From NCBI GenBank assembly GCA_963573305.1, contig OY754327.1:139664855-139728854 (forward strand): a stretch of 64,000 nucleotides of DNA, in the 5' to 3' direction. A model generated the notes under the pieces. The model was given only the letters and a program-made list of their open reading frames with translations, was not told where the DNA came from and ran no database searches. Numbering within the stretch: the stretch's first letter is position 1; the number at the start of each line of letters is the position of its first letter. Below, piece by piece: positions 25,304-36,586 of the stretch. The position numbers were made by a program, and so were the translations under genes. This DNA comes from Pyrrhosoma nymphula (taxonomy: Eukaryota > Arthropoda > Insecta > Odonata > Coenagrionidae).

Positions 25304-26933
25304 TACGTCAGTTATACACCGGAAAGCATCAAAACTTTCATATTGGTTGCCAACTTCGAAAATACTTCATCTGTTATTCATATCAACTAAAATGCTCTCT
25401 ATGGTACTGAATTCAGTTGTTTATATGGAACACTCCGTTGGGTTACGATCACCTACAGTACATTTCCATACAACATTTTTTGAGTCGTAAATAGTGCCAT
25501 GAAACGCGCTACTGACACTTTCCCGACCTCTCGCGTTAGTTCAGGTGTTGGTGACGTTGCCTGCCATATGCTCTCTTCTGCTCCCCGCTCCTTTGCGAAC
25601 CCCTTCCACATTCACCTCCTTGACCTCACCCTTTACGCATGGGACTACCACCAAGTTTCGCCTCTACTGAAGTTGCATGTCCGCTTATTTAAATATTGAG
25701 CCAACTCCATGAAACATGCTGGGTATGGGGTTCAATTTAATTTCAATTTTACATTGGTAGAGATATTTCAGCAAGAGAAATTAAGCGCTACATGTAATCC
25801 TATAATTAAGAAAATTGGAATAAATTTTTATAATCTATTTTTATGGAATTCAATGCTAAATATCCCTTTGATTGTGAAGCTATATAAGCCGTTGCTGTGA
25901 ATCCTCCGCATGAAAATATTTTCTGAAGAAATGTAAGCCGCCAAGAAAATGAATGTAATCATGGAGAAAAAAAACAGTGTATGGCGTTAGGAGAGATAAA
26001 TACCTACATTCGAAGCAATATAGAATAAAATCCGAACAATCGATCACATTTCGTAATCTGAAGCGAAACAGTATTATTCCTCAAAATCGTTATATGGTAC
26101 CGAGGCCGTGGTGTGGTAAAACTACCCTGACCTCATTCTGTGACACAAGAAAATCTGGAACAAACCGAGGAGACTGAGGAATTTCCTGACTTTTCAGGAA
26201 GGTTTCAATCTAAAGGAGTTTTCCTGGTATTTAAATATTTCAAGGAGGGGTAGCCACTTTGAGATGGCAGAGGTAGTGCATAGTAATTGCTCCATATAGT
26301 CATGGAGGTAGGCACCGCCGCGCAAGACCACCGCGCCGCCAACATCTTCATGGAGCGAAATCAATTCACGTAGTAAACTTCAATTGCCCACTTAGTTACT
26401 CTAGCTCCACTGTCGGGCTTGCGCCGTTGAGAATGTTATCTGTAGCTGCAGCTCTGGCGAAGGCTCATGGCATATATGCAGAGTAAGACTTTGGACTGAT
26501 GCTCTACTAAAAACCAGTCTCTGCGAGTGAATAAGCAGTAGCTTTATGACTTTGTTTATTTTTGACTATCCTGCGTGAAATGTACCCTCTCTATACTAAC
26601 TTCATGGTGAATCAGAAACGCAGAGGCAAAGACTATTTCACTGCCGCTCCTCAGCCTCCCCAATTTTACTCCTCTTTACCCCTTCCTCTGCGCTAACTCC
26701 ATCCGTGACGTGGCGTTCAGCTCATCCGTATGCCGTTAGCTTTTGCGAGAGCTCTGCATTGTGTTGAACATTTTGCCCTTCCCTTCTGATGCTTTTTGGT
26801 GCTTGAATGAGGAAAATCGAAACTTTGAAAGCTAAATTCAGCATAAAATAAACGTAACATGAGACCGACTTTTGTGGATTTTCATCGCTTATTGTCTAAC
26901 ATCAGTTTCTCGAACTCCGACAAAATTTTATTT
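25304..26933. other. Non-coding region, nothing recognised
   Basis: Several 60-70 codon frames between 25284 and 26177 overlap AT-rich sequence without recognisable motifs. A small GC-richer patch near 26310-26340 has no gene signal. Confidence 0.5.
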
Positions 26934-27066
26934 ACGGAAGAATTAAAACAACTTAGTTAACTCCAATTGTAATATTTATTATTACGACCCGGGTTTTGAC
27001 ACTTTGTGTCATCTTCAGGTATAAATATTACAAGTGGAGTAAACTAAACTATTTTAATTCTTCCGT
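26934..27066 (-). mobile_element. Long hairpin element carrying a hammerhead-like motif at its tip
   Basis: Outer arms ACGGAAGAATTAAAA and TTTTAATTCTTCCGT continue inward as an imperfect inverted repeat through ACTCC and TTGTAATATTTAT. The tip does not simply fold back; it holds a compact motif on the minus strand. The element is about 133 bp, has no protein frame, and shares CCCGGGTCGT and AATAAATA with the perfect inverted repeat at 19676-19854. Confidence 0.7.
26965..27035 (-). ncRNA. Candidate type I hammerhead ribozyme
   Basis: On the minus strand the order is: stem-I strand TTGTAATATTTATAC; core CTGAAGA (27018-27012); an extra T; a perfect hairpin GACAC-TTT-GTGTC seen in complement (27010-26998); AAAA in place of GAAA; palindrome CCCGGG (26993-26988); TC; then GTAATAATAAATATTACAA as the second stem-I strand. 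Next to the core, TAC pairs with GTA; beyond an internal loop, GTAATATTTA pairs with TAAATATTAC. A short palindromic stem III that would need a dimer is known from Penelope-type and Schistosoma hammerheads. Two departures, the extra T before stem II and G12 changed to A, probably make this copy inactive. Confidence 0.5.
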
Positions 27067-27745
27067 AATGGATAACTTCGACAAAATCAAGCCTACAACC
27101 GTTTCCGTTGTAAATTAAGTTGTTCCTCTAGTTTTACAGCCCACCTCAAGTGTCAACACACTGCGGAACCTCAAGTGTAGCTCGAGTAGCTTGAGCGCTG
27201 CCTCCGCTGAGGTGATAAAGGGTCGACCGCCTCCGCTGAAGAAAATGTCATTTGTGTTCACCTATACATAATCCTTACACGAACTAAAAGCGTTTGAAAT
27301 GTGGCCGGAGGATGTTTACTTATGCACAACATAGACATATGTTACATATCACATATTGGAACCACAAAAGGGTACGTCACATACATTTAGCTGTAACGTA
27401 TGTTACCCTATTGATTCTAAAACGAGAAATATAACTAGATACGCTTATCAATTCTGTGAAAAAGTGCGGGTTTTTAAGTTTAAGGCTATAACGAATCAAC
27501 GATTCAGACGGTTTAAGATATAAAACCCCTCTAAGTATTCATAACTTCCTAAAATGAATATCAGCAGCCACGATGAAAATTTGCCTTAAATGAAAAGAAG
27601 ACCTCGAGAGATTCTCTGAAGATTTTTCATGCAAAACTTTGAAGCTCCAAGAGTTAAATTTCAAATAGATGAAAACAGCTAGGAGTAGCAAATTTGTGTC
27701 GGGGGAGTATCTGATAAGGTTTTAAAAACGTGTATTTGTTTTCAG
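27067..27745. other. Non-coding stretch upstream of a candidate exon
   Basis: The sequence is AT-rich. It ends in a good 3' splice site, GTATTTGTTTTCAG, at 27732-27745. No other feature was recognised. Confidence 0.4.
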
Positions 27746-27910
27746 GGAACATATGTAAACCTAAGTTAGTACTTAAGGTGCAACAACAATTATCGCTACC
27801 ATCAAGTGACGAGCCAGAATATTACCTTCTTCCCAAAACAAGGAAGGAAGACAATAAGCGAACTTGGGTGATAGATGGAGAAAATAATGAAATACTAGAC
27901 CTCACCAATA
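27746..27910 (+). CDS. Candidate internal coding exon, product unknown
   Basis: A pyrimidine-rich 3' splice site (GTATTTGTTTTCAG) is followed by 165 nt that stay open and end at a consensus-like 5' splice site (AATA followed by GTATGT at 27911). The exon starts and ends in the same phase: two bases complete the first codon and one base begins the last, so it could be skipped or inserted without a frameshift. The translation contains KPKLVLKVQQQLSLPSSDE, PEYYLLPKTRKEDNKRTW and VIDGENNEILDLTN. It is a charged, non-repetitive composition unlike the AT-rich chance frames nearby. I do not recognise the family. The frame opens further on both sides (27730-27978), so a chance frame cannot be ruled out. 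Confidence 0.4.
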
Positions 27911-28779
27911 GTATGTACTTGGAATTCCGAACATTTAAAAAAAAAACTTTATCACAAACATTCTCTACATTATTTTAACGCAACTAATAAGTTCCTAAGA
28001 TACTGACAATGATATTATCAGGTCGTTACGTTAACGTTGCCACTTTTATCGTGAAATCAAACAAAAACGCTGTAATCATTGGCAGAAAACTGAGGATTGT
28101 GCGCCATCTGAATGGGCAGGAAATCAATAAATCCCCGAAATAAGCCAACTGCTAAGTCAACTCCAAGGTAAGCATTTGTGGCGTGGGAGATTAGTGAAGA
28201 GTGGCATAGGGAGGGAGAGAGTTAGAAAGGATAGAGGTGCGAAACAGGTGCGGGATGAGGCTGAAGATTGAGAGGAAGGCAGCAGGGAAATTAGGAGCGG
28301 GACGTGGAGAAAGGTTGGATGGGAAATTAGGAAACGAAAGTCGGGAGTGGACCAAGAAATGTTGGCCGAAGAGTTGGTTTGGGGGAGTGGGAAGTGCGTG
28401 GAGGGACGAGGTTGATGGACGAGGGTCAGTAAGAAGAACAAGGCAAAGTGATTTTTTTCAACTCTTGAAATTAAAATTATTTCCCATATTCCCCGTATTA
28501 ATTTGCCTACGCCTAGAGGAGGAAAAAAAATTAGTGGAGCTAATTTGAAAACGCGTGCGGGCCGTTCCGGACGCACAATTCCCACGTCCGCATTTTGTAT
28601 TGATTGAATCTAACGTTGGAAACAGGTCACATAAAGCATTCGGCAATTATGGAACTCGGAGTTTAATGCAGGACACTGGACGAATGCGGCCTTAATTTCA
28701 CACCGACCTTCCGCGAACACTAAATATTTTCCGTGACTATAGCGCAACTTGAACGCTTCACAAACTGCACATTATGACT
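27911..28779. other. Non-coding stretch, purine-biased at 28190-28450
   Basis: A G/A-rich segment leaves a 142-codon minus-strand frame (28157-28585) of Leu/Pro/Ser low complexity. It is not called as a gene. A donor-like AAG followed by GTAAGC occurs near 28167, without a matching exon. Confidence 0.5.
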
Positions 28780-28922
28780 ACAAATCAAACTTTGTAGCTT
28801 CCACAGTTTATCATGAAGAAGCAACTGGTTTCGGACGCTACCTGAAGATGGTATTATAATGGCCGAAACCGGTTGTGAATTCATAATTAACCTTTCAAGT
28901 TACAAAGTTTGTTTTATAACCG
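28780..28922 (+). mobile_element. Fold-back element with hammerhead-like core
   Basis: Imperfect arms pair ATCAAACTTTGTAGCTT with AAGTTACAAAGTTTGT, and then CAACTGGTTTCGG with CCGAAACCGGTTG. The core on the plus strand is AC, CTGAAGA (28842-28848), TGG...CC, GAAA (28865-28868), palindrome ACCGGT (28868-28873), T, then GTG. AC/GT plus a T-G wobble is available as stem I. Stem II is weak here. It belongs to the same structural class as the elements at 16474, 25028 and 26934, with a different stem III palindrome. Confidence 0.6.
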
Positions 28923-30304
28923 TGACAACCTTACACCAAGTTAAGGCTTCAACATTTGATTTTTGTGCTGATTAAGACTGAACGAAAGCAATGTGAAGAT
29001 AAGTAATGACTTTTTAATACACTCATTCTGTTAAGAGATGGCGTTAAAAATGTAAGCTTACTACGCTGGATAACGGTATAGGAGCAATTGAACATAAGGG
29101 AATTCACTGTTATGTGGTTGTTCTACTGAGACTGCTTCGTTGCCTTCGTTTTCGTGTATATCTACCTCGAATGGGCATTGAAATTTATGTAGTCATAACC
29201 TAACACAGAGCATGGCTTCCCAGCACTGAACTCGATTCTGTTAACCCAGCGAACCCCCAAGACACCAGTCAACACTTGCGTGATCCCGCGCTACGTCAAA
29301 CCTCAAAAGGATATGTTACGATCATTATCTTTAGTGATTAATAAAATTCGGATGAAACAGGGCAAGAAAAAATGGTAATGGGTTCCTTATGTAGGCAAAT
29401 ATTGTTTGCTTTTCTTTTCACTGCCAAAGTTAACTGACTGGATTGAAGGTGAAGGCGTCGATAGCGCTGGGATAAAGTCCTCGACTGCTAACCCTGTAGC
29501 CGTGGGATAGACCTTTGACTGGGTGGGTTTTCCACCATCCAGGATTTATTTATATATTTAATTATAAATGTGTCAAGTAATCAACGAAAGATAGGACCTA
29601 ATTTTGCTATAAATAAGAACGTTATTATAACTATGAGTATCATAAATATGTTGTACAATATTCTCGGATAAAACTATACTCAGCATATTAAAAAACGAAT
29701 GGTTAAGAACATTAAAACAAAACGTCTAATTAAATTAAGGTTAACACATCATGGCAAATGTTGTTATCCTCGAGATTCTTTTCGCCAAAAACCGCCACGT
29801 GGGCCAGCTGACAATGGGTATGCGGACGCATGATATAGAAAATATGCCATTTTATATAAAAAGTTGACTGAAACGCTGTAAGAAATACAGAGGAGATCCA
29901 AAAAAAAGAAGAGTGAGAGGCAGAGATGGAAAAAAGTCTACATGAAGCTGGCTTTATAAAGATATACCGATTAAGAAACAGGAAAAGGTTCTGGGTGCTG
30001 GGAGCTTCCTAAGGCTAGATCTTGGCGACAAAGTCATAATTTAGAAGTTTAAACGCGAATATTCGCAGTCTAAATATTGCTGGGAAATCAATTTGGGAAC
30101 CACGTGCGCATGCAGATTTTATAAATTATCATAAAATGAATTAGCGGTTGAGGATAAATAGATTAAACTAAGTATAAATATATGAGAAGGAGAGGAAAGA
30201 TTTGGAGATTTCGCAAAGAGATAACTTTGGATGCGGCCTTTGGGAGGTAAGTACAAAAAAATGAAGAAGCCATGAAATGAGTAGGGATAAAAAAGGAGGA
30301 GACA
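28923..30304. other. Non-coding region, possible decayed repeat sequence
   Basis: No gene was recognised. The part from about 29880 to 30045 is purine-rich with broken frames. It could be older LINE sequence, but I cannot align it confidently to either LINE class in this window. Confidence 0.4.
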
Positions 30305-30425
30305 AAATATATAATCATATATCTTTTATTCCATTCATATAGAATTTACAGTACAATATAGTACAATTTTAACAAGTACATGGAATATAGGTACCCCAGA
30401 GGAAAACCTGTTTCGGGGTTACCAT
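30305..30425 (-). mobile_element. Terminal stem-loop segment of a retroelement-like insertion
   Basis: On the minus strand this reads GGTAACCCCGAAACAGG, TTTTCCT, CTGGGGTACC, then an AT-rich tail ending GAATAAAAG. The two GGTACCCC-like blocks form a stem of about 8 bp. A stem-loop followed by a short AT-rich tail with AATAAA is like the 3' end of a LINE or SINE. Family identity is not established. Confidence 0.35.
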
Positions 30426-30965
30426 TATGAATAGTTTTACAACGGCAGAGCAGGTGCTATTTCTTGCTTGTAAGTTTTATTATTATGTTAGTGAACTGTT
30501 ATTAATTTTTTTTATAATTTGGTGCGTTCAGGAAACGGAAGAATATAAACAGGGAGTTATGTTGAAGAATTCAAGAAAGTATAAACAAACTAAGGCAAGG
30601 GATCAATAGGACGAAGAAAGTTCGGCGAAAAGAGTAACGGAATTATATAAAAACATATCAGAGAGAGGAAAAAACTGATTCGCCACGGAAGAAGGTGATG
30701 TAATTTCCAGGAGATAAAAGAATGATACCAAAAATAAAAAGGTAAGGCAGGAAATTTATTGATGAAACCGTGAGGTTCCGAGAAGGTGGGAGGAATACGT
30801 GGAAGAGCTTTACGGCGAAGATATTAAGCTTGTAAGCTCAATCATAGGCAGGAAATACGATGTTGGTGAGCGCTGCTGCGATCCCGATGCTAGATAGGCA
30901 AAAACATTCTTTGGAAAATGAAGGCAGGAATGGAAGTGATAATGGAACACACATAACAAATGCCG
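30426..30965 (+). mobile_element. LINE-B reverse transcriptase fragment (N-terminal part of RT), decayed
   Basis: Between 30775 and 30960 the translation contains RRWEEYVEELYGEDIK and, after a frameshift, LWKMKAGMEVIMEH. The W-x-EY-x(2)-LY motif followed about 40 residues later by a KMKAGK-like motif is characteristic of the region just before and at RT motif 1 in common insect LINEs. Stops and frameshifts show it is inactive. Upstream sequence (30530-30770), including GAAGGTGATGTAATTTCC, fits the linker that usually precedes this motif. Confidence 0.55.
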
Positions 30966-31859
30966 GTTATTTACTCAACGATTTCGAGGGAAATATTTTA
31001 AAGCGCTAACGTAGCAATTTTCTGGAGGATATTTTACTCTTTATTTGACAACTTAACATTGTTAAAATTATTGTTTCACAGCCTGCATATGGGCGATGAT
31101 TTGGAATAAAAATACAAAGGAAGTTTGCATTCTTATCCCATTGCACCATCATCCGCAACCACGGCATTAGAGTCTCAGGAAACATTTCGCCGCTTTTTGT
31201 CAACCATCGGTGGATGACTCCATTTTAAGTGCGTCAATATGGAAAAGTTCGAGAAAATACGACAGTTTGAAAACAAGAAGCAACAAATGTGGTTGATTAT
31301 TTAAAACCAAAACATTTGGTTAGTCCATTTTAAATGCATCCCGTCATTAGTAAGTTTATTTTGAGCAAATTACAGTTAGTTTTCCGTATTTCATTAGTTC
31401 CACTTATACTTGCCTCCGTAACCAGAGGTTTTCCTGATCTTCGTAAAGCGTTTTGGTTGGCTTAACTTAATGCTAAATTATATTGAAAGAGTAATGTATT
31501 TTTGTTAGCAATATGAATACTTTTAATATATTACCTTGAGTTTTATGATTAATGCCTAACTGAAAGCCAATCTCCATCTTGCAACATTCTCGCACAATTA
31601 ACTTCTTCTAGATACATAAAAATTTCCATGCATAAAAATTTCTGTAACTCCAAGCTTGTTTTTATTTCGTGAGGCACGTTGACTTATCGAAGTTCGATAT
31701 AATTTATTTAAGGTAAATAAAGACAGGAAACACGTACCTTTTGAGGAGCTTTTACCCCCAGCCCGCCCTTACACTACGCGGGCCTCCGAACGAATGACGT
31801 TAACCGTGAGCTAATGTGACCCGTTTATAAACATCAAACTTCGTTCCGCAAATTACCCA
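30966..31859. other. AT-rich non-coding region
   Basis: No gene or repeat boundary was recognised. Confidence 0.5.
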
Positions 31860-33080
31860 TTAACTTTGTCATATCGATACATTTTTCTCTCTACACCACC
31901 CCGATGTGCGGGGAACGGGGTGGCTGACAACGTTGGCGGAGGAGGAAGGAGTTGGATGCGAGGGGGAGGAGAAGTGGTGGGCGGAAGTAGAGGGGGGAAG
32001 GTGGGGAAAAGGGGGGGGGGGCTAAGGAGGAGGGAACCTCAAGGGGAGAGCGAGAGACACACACTTTGGAGGGAAAACTCGTCGGGGAGGAAGAAGAATG
32101 TTTATCGGGCGCGTCGTATTCCGCAGTCGATAAATTTAGGGCAAAAAGGGGAGTAGAGAGAAAGAGAAGGAGAACAGGGAAGAGTGAGTAAATGAGATAG
32201 GAAGAGAGAGAGAGAAGGCCCGTAGGCAGAGAGAGAGGGACAGAAGCGGTGCAACGAGGAGGCAAGGAAGGGTGTGGAGAGAGAGAGAGACAACGAAATG
32301 GGAAGAGGAGTGTACATGGTGGGGAAGGGATACGAGTAGCGAACTCTTCGCAGGCGGGGCCGTGGGGGCGGAGGAGGGAGGGGACGGCAACCGTGGGCGA
32401 TAAAAAATATCACGCCGTAAGCGCGGCGAGAGAGGGAAGCGGGGATGGGAGGAGGGTGTGGGAGGGCAATAAGGGGGGAGGGGGGTATGGTGGAGGAGGA
32501 GGAGGTTGGAAAGGGAATCAAATTATGGAAGTTAAAGGGCAAATGGAATCAGTGGGAGAAGAGTGGATAGCGATGGGACGGGAAGTGAGGCGAATGCGTG
32601 GGGGCGGGGTGAGGGGGCGGTGGGAAAACGAGGGTGGGGGGAGGGAGTGGGCCGGGAGAGAGAGAGAGAGGTGGACTGGGCTGGCTCTGTCATCGGCCGG
32701 AAGACAGGTGGGTGGGTGGGTGGGAGGGTGTTTGGGGACGCCGTAAAAAGCCTGAAAAGCGGAATAGTGAGGGGTGCTTCTCTTTTTTCCTCCTAACCGT
32801 CCCACTCCCCCCCCCCCCCCACACACACTCCCACCACCTACCACCCTCCAGAGTCTTCGAGACGCACAACGTTGATGAGGCAATACGCGAGCGGCACACG
32901 TGGGCTCTGCCTCTTTCTCTCTTTCCCTGCCCTCCCCCGCGGGGGCGGCTTCCGATAGCCGGCGGGTGGGAGGCCGGTCCGGAAGCGGTGACTCCGACCG
33001 GGCCGCAACGCAGTGTGGGTCGAATCCACAAAAAAACCGGCGAAAACGTCAAATTTTCGAACTCATCCCCCAAAATATAA
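31860..33080. other. Strongly purine-biased G-rich island with CpG shoulder
   Basis: From about 31915 to 32720 the plus strand is dominated by G and A. It contains many runs of four to nine G (for example GGGGGGGGGG near 32010 and AAGGGGGGAGGGGGG near 32470) and GAGAGAGA runs near 32201 and 32277. A 14-C run (32807-32820) is followed by ACACAC, and the segment 32880-33020 is CpG-rich. Long frames of up to 165 codons occur on both strands and are Gly/Arg/Glu or Pro/Ser/Leu low complexity, so none is called. It could form G-quadruplexes. Confidence 0.65.
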
Positions 33081-33427
33081 AGGCAGGTTAAGCACTACCA
33101 GGATGGCAAGTGTGCACAGGGCGACGTGTTTCATATCAATTGCGCTCATCAGGAGAGTGACATGAGCCGAAAACGGATAGGAAGACGAGAAAACTAGATT
33201 GAACGCCGACCGCTTGAAATATATCGTCAATTAGATTTGTTCTCGGAGTAAAACGTGATATATCAAATTACTGAGGGGCTAGCTGCGACGCCAATTTCAG
33301 CGGGAATCACACAGTCTGGAGGTACATGAATGCGCGACATTCACAACGAATAAATCATTCACCCGAGTTAGTAATCTATGCACGAAATAGGCGCTAAAAG
33401 CTTTACACGATTGAGCCAAATAAATCT
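33081..33427. other. Non-coding stretch with a weak hammerhead-like trace
   Basis: On the minus strand near 33155-33120 the order CTC, CTGATGA, GCGCAATTGATAT, GAAA, CACGTC appears, but stem II and stem I do not pair. I see no inverted repeat around it. It may be a decayed relative of the fold-back elements. Nothing else was recognised. Confidence 0.3.
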
Positions 33428-33660
33428 GGGGCGCGATCACGGTTCTTTATAACGCTTGCGCTCGCCTTATCGTTATTTTTCAATTGCGCTCATGAGAGCG
33501 CAAATGTGATCGTCATTCCTCACATTTTTTTGTGCTTTCAATCATTATTTTTTTTTGATGGGGTGCGTTCTTAGGACAGTCACTTCGAGCATTCCCCTTT
33601 TAGAGTGGCTTGAGTTTTAGATGAGCGACAACGTGACGGAAGGAATCGTGATTCCACCCC
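33428..33660 (+). mobile_element. TIR MITE, copy 1 (233 bp)
   Basis: The ends GGGGCGCGATCACGGTTC and GAATCGTGATTCCACCCC are imperfect inverted repeats. The interior matches the minus strand of the copy at 47108-47344, notably TATCGTTATTTTTCAATT and GTGATCGTCATT in the same order and spacing. Internal TGCGCTCATGAGAGCGCA is palindromic. It has no protein frame. The superfamily is not assigned because the target duplication is unclear. Confidence 0.7.
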
Positions 33661-33725
33661 TGATTGGTTAAAGAACTCGGCGCTGACTCGGGGGATCTGC
33701 ATTCAATTCCCAGTCTAGGAGAATG
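33661..33725 (+). mobile_element. tRNA-derived SINE head
   Basis: TTGGTTAAAGAACTCGG fits an A-box and D-arm region, and GCATTCAATTCCC about 30 bases further fits a B box. GCTGACTCGGGGGATC lies between them, as in insect tRNA-derived SINEs. It begins directly at the end of the TIR element. No intact cloverleaf is present, so it is not called a tRNA gene. Confidence 0.55.
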
Positions 33726-36586
33726 ATTAATTCGTCACGAGGTTCGCATAATAGTGTAAAATGAGAAATTTATTGGTCTGAAAAAGTACTCATAGCTGTA
33801 TGTATCTTTAAGAGACCTTGTAGTTTAAGTGATGATTACATAATATCATTATCTTGTAAGAATATCCACTTAAATGTCCGACATAATCTGTCGATTTTAC
33901 CATTTACCATGATACGATTGATTCCAGATAGATAGCCAGCTCGGCTTTAAAGATGAAGGCCTATGTTTTTACTGTCATAGATAAATATAGATCCAATATA
34001 TAATTTTGTGCACATATGTTATAGAGCGTGTGGAAGGATATAGAAATAAACGTTTTAATTTACAACATATTTATCTTTACATTTCAGTCAGATATGAACT
34101 GTAAGGAGCAAAGACAGAGTCGATCGATGTAGTAACCATTTCCACGTAAGTATTTTGCTTCAAGTGAATTGAGGCAACAGCTGGCGGAAAATGGGCCCAA
34201 CCATTCCACCAAATGTTGGTGCTTTTAGACACGCGGGTGTACGAAAAATAAATAATAAAACTTTTCCCTCAGCTCTCCGAATTCAATTCAGTTGTCCCCT
34301 TAAAATTTTAATTACTCCCTTGCCGCTACTTATGTAGATAAAGTTAGTATATATCACATACTATATTACACTCACAGAACTTGACATGATGCGAAAATTG
34401 ATTAACCCTCTTTTCGGTGGGTTTCTTCTACTTTAACGCTGACGACGAACGAAGGCGATCTTATATTTGCGGATTTTCTACTCAGCTTTTCATTAGCTGG
34501 GGGTTCCACCCATGACTTTCCTTCTATTTAATTGATCATATTCCATACGTCCCAAGCATACTAATAATAAGTCCTAAGTGCCTAGGAAGTGTTTAAGCTA
34601 GCTTACCTTAAATATGTATTATATTAGATCTCCTCACGTAATTAAACAGTCCGGTATTTCATTCTCTATAAAAATAGACACATCGTACTTCTCATAATTA
34701 TCGATATTAGTAGCGACTAAGGCGTCAGTAAATAGAGAAGCGGTCCAACTCTTCACGAACATTGACGAAAGTTGCGTAAATAATGAAATTTTGTCCCTAA
34801 GATTCAACCGTCTTAACTATGCAATGGGAAAAACATGCCACTCAGGGAAAAACACAGTCCACTTACCATTACATTAGCTTTTTAAGAACTAAATTTTTGG
34901 GCAGCGTTGAATGGATTTTCGGTGACAGATCTTCCAGAAGTCAAAGTCGGCCACGCTCAAGGATGAGGCGACGAGTCCAATGGTTTACGTATTTTACCGG
35001 GAGTGAGCAGAAATTGTGGTAAAATTGTGTCAACCCTAAGCTATGAGAAAAATAAATGAGTGTGAAGGTATCCCTGGAAACAATCGGCCTCAGTTAGAGC
35101 ATGTAAAATTAAAAAAGATAAAAAATGGTCCCCGATGAGGATACTGGTCAAACTTGAAATAAAGAAGGGCGCTCATGGCTCTCGTTCGAGAGCATGAAAT
35201 GAAAGCCGAAAAATTGATAACGAATTTACCGTTCTAACACACCATGCGCGGGCTAATTTCATTAATAATTTTTCATTCAGCCTTAATTTCAATAATGATT
35301 TTTTTCTTATACTGCATCCTAAACATTGGAGACATTTCTCCATTCTTCGATAAGTGAGCGGCACAGACTAGAAGAAATTATAAATCAAGAGCAAAAAGAA
35401 GCTTTTGGTTTACAGTTAAACCAGGACAGCTATCGATAAGGTACAAGTTTCTGAGTAATGCAATAGTAATGAGGCTATGGATGGTTCAAATTACTAGCAG
35501 GGTTATTTTCTATGATAAGTATGATCAGATATAATGCATTGTTGACCATCAGAAGAAAGCCATAGGGACCGTAAAAAGGAACCTTCAGTAAGGATGTAAA
35601 ACTCAATTTGTCAGCTGCTACAAATTTCCTTGTGAAGCTTTACCCGAGAGTATTTTAACATTGGCATTGTTCCAGCGACTGTTGGAATATTCGAAGATCA
35701 AATATAGGTAAAAAGAAAACGCATGAATTGGCTGAACCTAAGATGTGGAATATTCTTCCACTAAAAATAAATATTTTTACTACGTGTTTTAGTAGACCAT
35801 CGATATTCTAGTGGGGAAGAAATAATGAAGATTAAATGTTGTTGAACTACTAGAATTTTCTCTTAGGCACGACAGAAAGTACAATCGTTGGGAGACCATT
35901 AATAGAGTGAGAGATTAAGCCTTGAGTGCTTGGGAAGAAATAAGAACTAGGGAAGAAAAGTCGCGCAGTTAGGAATCAACACTTCCGCCGTGGAGTTTGT
36001 CCTGAGACTTCGATGAAATTACGAGACGGAGACGATGATGCAGCAAAAATGTTGAAGCAAAAACCACTTCAATCAGAGCTAAGTGAATGAAGTCCAAAGG
36101 GTAGGGAACGTGATGCACCTTGTAAGAGCTTATGGGGAGAGGCAATTCCTCTTTCCTCTATATCGGGCCATGAAAATCTTAGGACCAAACCATTCCTGAA
36201 ACGGCAAAGAAGCACGACCACACCATTTATTCAAGCAACAAGAGAGTCTATACGGGCTAGTGAGCAGTTGATTCATGTATAACTTGTCATTATCAGTCAT
36301 AACTCTGATAACGCTCTCCACTCAGCAATCGCCACCACCAATGTCTAGTTGCCATCGAGAGATATTCTAATCCTTTAAGTTTCTCCTCATTTCTCGGCGC
36401 ACATTTACATAGTGTTTTTATTTATTTTACATATAATTTCGTTTTTATTATAGAGCTACTTTTGATTTAATTTTTCTTTTCTTTCAACTCTTTTATATTC
36501 ACATCATCTTTTTCGTGGTTGTAGATACGACTCCTCATGTAACAAAATTACTTCAATTTTTCACCATTTCTAATGGCCAGATACCA
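33726..36586. other. AT-rich non-coding region
   Basis: No gene was recognised. A small near-perfect hairpin lies at 35173-35197 (TCATGGCTCTCG, TT, CGAGAGCATGA). The minus-strand frame at 35173-35364 has no motif I can name. Confidence 0.5.

Noticed and set aside
32249..32746. 165-codon plus-strand frame
   Set aside because: Gly/Arg/Glu low complexity in a purine-biased island; equally long frames exist on the other strand and no domain or splice logic supports it.
33115..33160. CTGATGA...GAAA on the minus strand as another hammerhead-like copy
   Set aside because: Stems I and II do not pair and there is no surrounding inverted repeat; noted only as a possible decayed relative.
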